From: Paradesertivirga superstes
Lineage (GTDB): Bacteria > Bacteroidota > Bacteroidia > Sphingobacteriales > Sphingobacteriaceae
Direction: 5' to 3'
Assembly (NCBI RefSeq): GCF_037622515.1
Contig: NZ_JBBJCN010000001.1
Span: forward strand, 620,001 to 684,000
Length of the DNA: 64,000 nucleotides
How positions within the stretch are numbered: the stretch's first letter is position 1; each line of letters starts with the position of its first letter. The notes under the pieces are model-generated. The model ran no database searches, was not told the DNA's origin, and was given only the letters and a program-made list of their open reading frames with translations. Positions 60,675 through 64,000 of the stretch are shown here, piece after piece. Position numbers and translations under genes: made by a program.

Positions 60675-61841
60675 TTAGTTTCGTTGATTATTATCTCTGA
60701 GCAATAGCCGATAACCAGCTTTCACCTTGACTCTTATCTGTTTGACTTTTTTACTGAAGAGCCCTTTAGCAGCCTGAATTCCTGCTCCCGCAACCTGGGC
60801 AGACACAGATGGATCCATTGTCATGATTTGTAAACTTTGAATAACATCGTCAACACCCTTTTTTGAAGCATCCCGGGTAATGGCTCCAGGAATATAAAGG
60901 CCTTCTAATCCGTCCAGATCAAAAGCGGAGAGAGAAACAGGAAGGATAGAGTTTTTGAACCGAAGTGTCGCAACTTCAACTTTAAGGCGTTCTCCATCTA
61001 CCATAGCCATCCCATAAATAAATTCGTTTTTAGGAATAAGGGTACCGCTTACATAAACACTATCTATTAGCCGTAATTTCACAACTGAACCAGATACAAT
61101 ATCCTGATCTTGATGTATCACGGCTTGTATCGAATTGCTTCTGGTTGTAGTGTATTTAGTATTTAGACCTTGAGCCAGCGAATACAAGCCTTTATTACCT
61201 TCGGAACCATCCACAACTTGGACCGGATAAGATCCATTTGAACGATTACCCGAATTCTCTTTCAATTTTCCCCTGGCTCTTCCGGGATGCTGAATGTCCA
61301 GGATTTTTTCTAGGATGGCATTTAGTTGAGCCATTTCCTGATCACTGCCGTTTCCAGCTTGCAGATTTTGTATTAATTCTTCCAGCCGGTTAACATCTGC
61401 TCCCATATTAGACGTACGAGAACTATATTTTTGTGATTGATAATTGCGTGGAACAGATGTGGCCTGCCTGTTTAGTTCGGTGTTAATCAGAGCTAGCTTT
61501 TCATTGATTTTTTGTTCATTCGGATCTGTATAAGCATCAGAATTTGATGAGAATGTTAATTGCTGATTGGCAGCCTGATTTAATGTTTCGTCCTTTTCAG
61601 ATTCTTTCGCCGAGGTTTCATAAATACTAAACTTATCCTGCTTATCATCAGGGCTGAATTTAGCCGCCGGAAGATCCGTGTTAAAACCCTTTTTAGTTTC
61701 AGCAACTACTTTTCCTGAAGCATCTGCTTTACCACCCCCCAAAGCCCAAAATGCCATTGTTAAAAAAGGAATAACTAATAATGGCAATACCATCAGGAAC
61801 TTTCTCCTTTGTAGCGTTTCCGCTGATTTTTGATTTTCCAT
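60675..61841 (-). CDS. Conjugative transposon protein TraM
   Basis: A 388-aa inner-membrane protein of the Bacteroidota type IV secretion-like mating apparatus. TM at about residues 15-33 (FLMVLPLLVIPFLTMAFWAL), then a long disordered, Gln/Asn-rich linker (about 40-200), and the TraM C-terminal domain (about 210-388) with QAVIHQDQDIVSGSVVKLRL, GTLIPKNEFIYGMAMVDGERL and a glycine-rich end. VirB10-like function (spanning the envelope) is inferred. It belongs to the same operon as traK/traL. Confidence 0.88.
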   Translation of the reverse strand: MENQKSAETLQRRKFLMVLPLLVIPFLTMAFWALGGGKADASGKVVAETKKGFNTDLPAAKFSPDDKQDKFSIYETSAKESEKDETLNQAANQQLTFSSNSDAYTDPNEQKINEKLALINTELNRQATSVPRNYQSQKYSSRTSNMGADVNRLEELIQNLQAGNGSDQEMAQLNAILEKILDIQHPGRARGKLKENSGNRSNGSYPVQVVDGSEGNKGLYSLAQGLNTKYTTTRSNSIQAVIHQDQDIVSGSVVKLRLIDSVYVSGTLIPKNEFIYGMAMVDGERLKVEVATLRFKNSILPVSLSAFDLDGLEGLYIPGAITRDASKKGVDDVIQSLQIMTMDPSVSAQVAGAGIQAAKGLFSKKVKQIRVKVKAGYRLLLRDNNQRN

Positions 61842-61869
61842 AATTTGAATTTTAGTTTAAATAGATGAT

Positions 61870-62094
61870 TTAATTAATTGCATTAAAAATGAGGTAAAGG
61901 CTTATTCCTCCGAAAAATGCGCTTATCGCGATGAGCAAAATCTTCTTTTGAATCTTTGAAAAGTGAGCCGTTCTACTATTTAAAAAGTTTGCAATTTTGC
62001 TCTGACCGCAAATAATCCGGTTTGCTATACCACTTGCCAAAGCGTCCTGCGTTGGGATAAAATTTTTCTCCTTAGGATTCGATTTGAACATCAT
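61870..62094 (-). CDS. TraL-like small membrane protein
   Basis: A 74-aa protein from ATG 62094, with TM at about 52-70 (ILLIAISAFFGGISLYLIF). An alternative start at 62142 would overlap traK by 46 nt; the 62094 start lies just 2 nt after the traK stop, so I prefer it. Position between traK and traM matches traL in CTnDOT-like operons. Confidence 0.75.
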   Translation of the reverse strand: MMFKSNPKEKNFIPTQDALASGIANRIICGQSKIANFLNSRTAHFSKIQKKILLIAISAFFGGISLYLIFNAIN

Positions 62095-62096
62095 AG

Positions 62097-62714
62097 CTAT
62101 TGATTTTGAAGGATGGTATCCTGGTTGCTTACCGTTTTCCATCTCTCTATCAGAAATCCATGAGGGTTATTATCTGACCTGCTAACACTTCTTAAATAAC
62201 CTTCGGTCAATAGCTTTCGAGTTGTGGTAGATGTCGCTCGCACTAACTTTTGTATGGAAAAGCACTTAAAAAAATACGGATATTGATTAACGTCTAATTG
62301 GACGCTGTCAACAGATATTTCCTGGCTGATATTGGCAGAAATTAAATTTGAATAATATCCATTTTCCTTCAGGTTATCATATTGAGCTTTTGCAGATTGG
62401 TCTGCGAGATACAATGCCTTACATACGTTCGTTTGTATCACCTGATCATCTGGGTCCAGTGAAAAGAAATACTGGTGAAATACTTTGATATGGTCTTTAG
62501 CTTCTACCTGTATATTGTCTTTTCTGCTCGATGACAGAGCTTCCAAAAGTTTACCGTTTGCTAAAATATAAATGCGACTTTGAGCTGCTTCTATCGCCTG
62601 ATAACTTTTTACAAGAGAGAAGCCTGATAACAGCAAACAGACAATAATCATTGCTATACTGAAAGCTTTGATATGCTTAAATGCTGTATCTATATTTGTG
62701 AGTTGTTTAAACAT
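62097..62714 (-). CDS. Conjugative transposon protein TraK
   Basis: A 205-aa protein. TM at about 20-35 (AFSIAMIIVCLLLSGFSLV) near the N-terminus, typical TraK sequence SYQAIEAAQSRIYILANGK and FHQYFFSLDPDDQVI, then a periplasmic domain. It forms part of the mating channel (VirB8-like role proposed). It starts 18 nt after traJ and ends 2 nt before traL. Confidence 0.9.
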   Translation of the reverse strand: MFKQLTNIDTAFKHIKAFSIAMIIVCLLLSGFSLVKSYQAIEAAQSRIYILANGKLLEALSSSRKDNIQVEAKDHIKVFHQYFFSLDPDDQVIQTNVCKALYLADQSAKAQYDNLKENGYYSNLISANISQEISVDSVQLDVNQYPYFFKCFSIQKLVRATSTTTRKLLTEGYLRSVSRSDNNPHGFLIERWKTVSNQDTILQNQ

Positions 62715-62732
62715 GATTTTTTTCCTTTAAGG

Positions 62733-63944
62733 TTAATTACCTGATAATCTATCGCGTTGAAAATTGGATGAACTTTCTTTTCCGTTGTTGAAGTAGCCTG
62801 ATGAGTTTGCGAATCCTGACATACCCTGGGCCATTCTGCCCCTTTGATCACCCAGAGCATCTGCCATCATTCCGGAATTTGAAGACATGGATGAAATTGC
62901 GCTACCAGAAGAATTGCTAACGATGGTGTTTACTTTTTGAAGCAGGGCGTTTCCACCTCCGGCATGAACAATATAGTTGGCAACCCCAGGTACGGTGAAA
63001 TACCCAACAATTCCAATCACCATAAAAATCAGGTAGGCTGTATCAGTTGAACTAAAGAATGTATCTCCCGATGTCTGCACTTGTGATATGTCGATCTTGA
63101 GCATATTCTCTTGAATCTTACCTAAGATTGATCCGAAAATATTTGAGACAGGCAACCATAGAAAGACATTCACATATCTGGCTATCCATACTGTTAGCGT
63201 ATGCTGAAAGCCATCAAAAACTGCAAAGCCAAATACCAGTGGACCAAGAATAGCAAGCACAATGAGATAGAAGGTTCGGATAGTGTTTATACATAAAGCG
63301 GCCGCCTCAAAAAGCACTTGTAACATTTCACTCATCCATTGCTTAATGGAGTTTCGAAAGTTATACGACTGCTTATCCATCCAGAATTTCAGATCATTTC
63401 CAAGGCTCTCAAACATACCTTCCCCGGTACCGGATGTTTCTTTCGTTTGAGTGTATTTATACCATTTCTCCCGATCTCCGCTACCATCTTCGCCCACATA
63501 CATTTGCCAGGTTCTGGAATTTTTAACAGCTTCTGACTTTTGTTTTAGTAGTGTTGCTATTGCTTTATTTGAATCTTTAACCATTCCACCTGTTGCTGCA
63601 ACAATGGGCTGCAACACTCCATTCATTAATGACAAGACCGCAGGAAATAGCAGTATCGCGATACCTAAACCGAATGGGCGAAGCAGCGGATAAAACTCGA
63701 TCGGCTCTGCTGCTGCAATCTGTCGCCATACCCTTGAAGCGATGTACCACAAAGCTCCAAAACCGGCTATTCCCCTGGCAACACTAATGAGCTTACTGCA
63801 TAGTGGAATCATATCTTTATAAACCTGATCCAATACAGATTGAAGCCCCTGAACATCCCCTGAAACGCCTTGCGCAAACAAATTTTCAGGCAAGAAAATC
63901 CCTGTAATCATCGAGATGATGATTAAAAATCTTAATCTATTCAT
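62733..63944 (-). CDS. Conjugative transposon protein TraJ
   Basis: A 403-aa polytopic protein. Signal peptide (about 1-24), then several TM segments (LRPFGLGIAILLFPAVLSLM, IVLAILGPLVFGFAVFDGF, LIFMVIGIVGYFTVPGVANYIVHAGGG). The C-terminal tail is Ser/Asn/Gly-rich. TraJ is the VirB6-like inner-membrane protein of the CTnDOT-type system. It lies in the tra operon and is followed by traK. Confidence 0.9.
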   Translation of the reverse strand: MNRLRFLIIISMITGIFLPENLFAQGVSGDVQGLQSVLDQVYKDMIPLCSKLISVARGIAGFGALWYIASRVWRQIAAAEPIEFYPLLRPFGLGIAILLFPAVLSLMNGVLQPIVAATGGMVKDSNKAIATLLKQKSEAVKNSRTWQMYVGEDGSGDREKWYKYTQTKETSGTGEGMFESLGNDLKFWMDKQSYNFRNSIKQWMSEMLQVLFEAAALCINTIRTFYLIVLAILGPLVFGFAVFDGFQHTLTVWIARYVNVFLWLPVSNIFGSILGKIQENMLKIDISQVQTSGDTFFSSTDTAYLIFMVIGIVGYFTVPGVANYIVHAGGGNALLQKVNTIVSNSSGSAISSMSSNSGMMADALGDQRGRMAQGMSGFANSSGYFNNGKESSSNFQRDRLSGN

Positions 63945-63953
63945 GATTTTAGT

Positions 63954-64000
63954 TTACTCGTTTAGTAGATAGAGCTTTTCTGACGTTTCAATACTATGTT
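63954..64000 (-). CDS. Possible 3' end of the next upstream tra gene (partial)
   Basis: The minus strand from the edge reads ...SIETSEKLYLLNE then TAA at 63956-63954, 9 nt before traJ. A second frame (ending 63962) is also open. By synteny this would be the end of traI. Too short to confirm. Confidence 0.4.
   Translation of the reverse strand, partial: HSIETSEKLYLLNE

Overview
The window reads as chromosome of a Bacteroidota bacterium, most likely Sphingobacteriaceae (Pedobacter/Mucilaginibacter-like). Supports are the TAnnTTTG -7 boxes, the lack of Shine-Dalgarno sequences, the membrane-anchored AraC regulator, the fused branched-chain-type E1, the DAHP synthase-chorismate mutase fusion, a tmRNA with tag (A)GENNYALAA, and a CTnDOT-like tra operon. 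Genus is inference.

Positions 1-32.9 kb are core chromosome: catalase with a YciF-like partner, TruA, MATE pump, an aromatic amino acid operon (pheA, aroG-CM, aroA, aroC) behind a textbook Tyr/Phe leader-peptide attenuator, an alpha-keto acid dehydrogenase, an aminotransferase, tmRNA, a histidine kinase, a RecD-like helicase, rsmD, coaD, pyrE, a ChrA transporter, clpB, a CNNM/CorC-type protein, gmhB, dinB and a LigT-like protein. Several genes have a TAnnTTTG box only 4-6 nt before ATG, suggesting leaderless mRNAs.

At 32.9 kb a tRNA-Lys is followed by its terminator, a cluster of three TCGGTTACCTA repeats and a tyrosine recombinase. This looks like the left end of an integrative element that continues past the right edge. 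Its first segment (33.2-44.5 kb) is a nuclease-rich, defence-like island: a YhcG-type PDDEXK protein, then on the minus strand a CoiA-like nuclease, a HEPN (RNxxxH) protein, an HNH-TPR protein and a TPR-GreAB-C-PIN protein. The last two overlap and may be one frameshifted gene. A 601-633 aa protein with a second RNxxxH motif follows, with an imuA-like fragment between.

Positions 44.8-46.4 kb hold typical mobile-element genes (RadC, a 59-aa histone H1-like protein) and structured noncoding DNA. Positions 46.4-58.3 kb hold plus-strand cargo: TlpA-like thioredoxin, LytS-type kinase, LytTR regulator, two large macroglobulin-like surface proteins and several decaying genes. A 14-bp motif, TCTCAAAAAACGAT, recurs five times in one orientation between these units. 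From 58.5 kb to the right edge, on the minus strand, lies a conjugation operon (traJ-K-L-M-N, an accessory protein and a separate lipoprotein).

The observations most worth following are the pheA attenuator, the HNH-TPR/GreAB-C-PIN/HEPN/CoiA cluster and the repeated 14-bp motif. All family assignments were made by eye from protein motifs; no database search was run.
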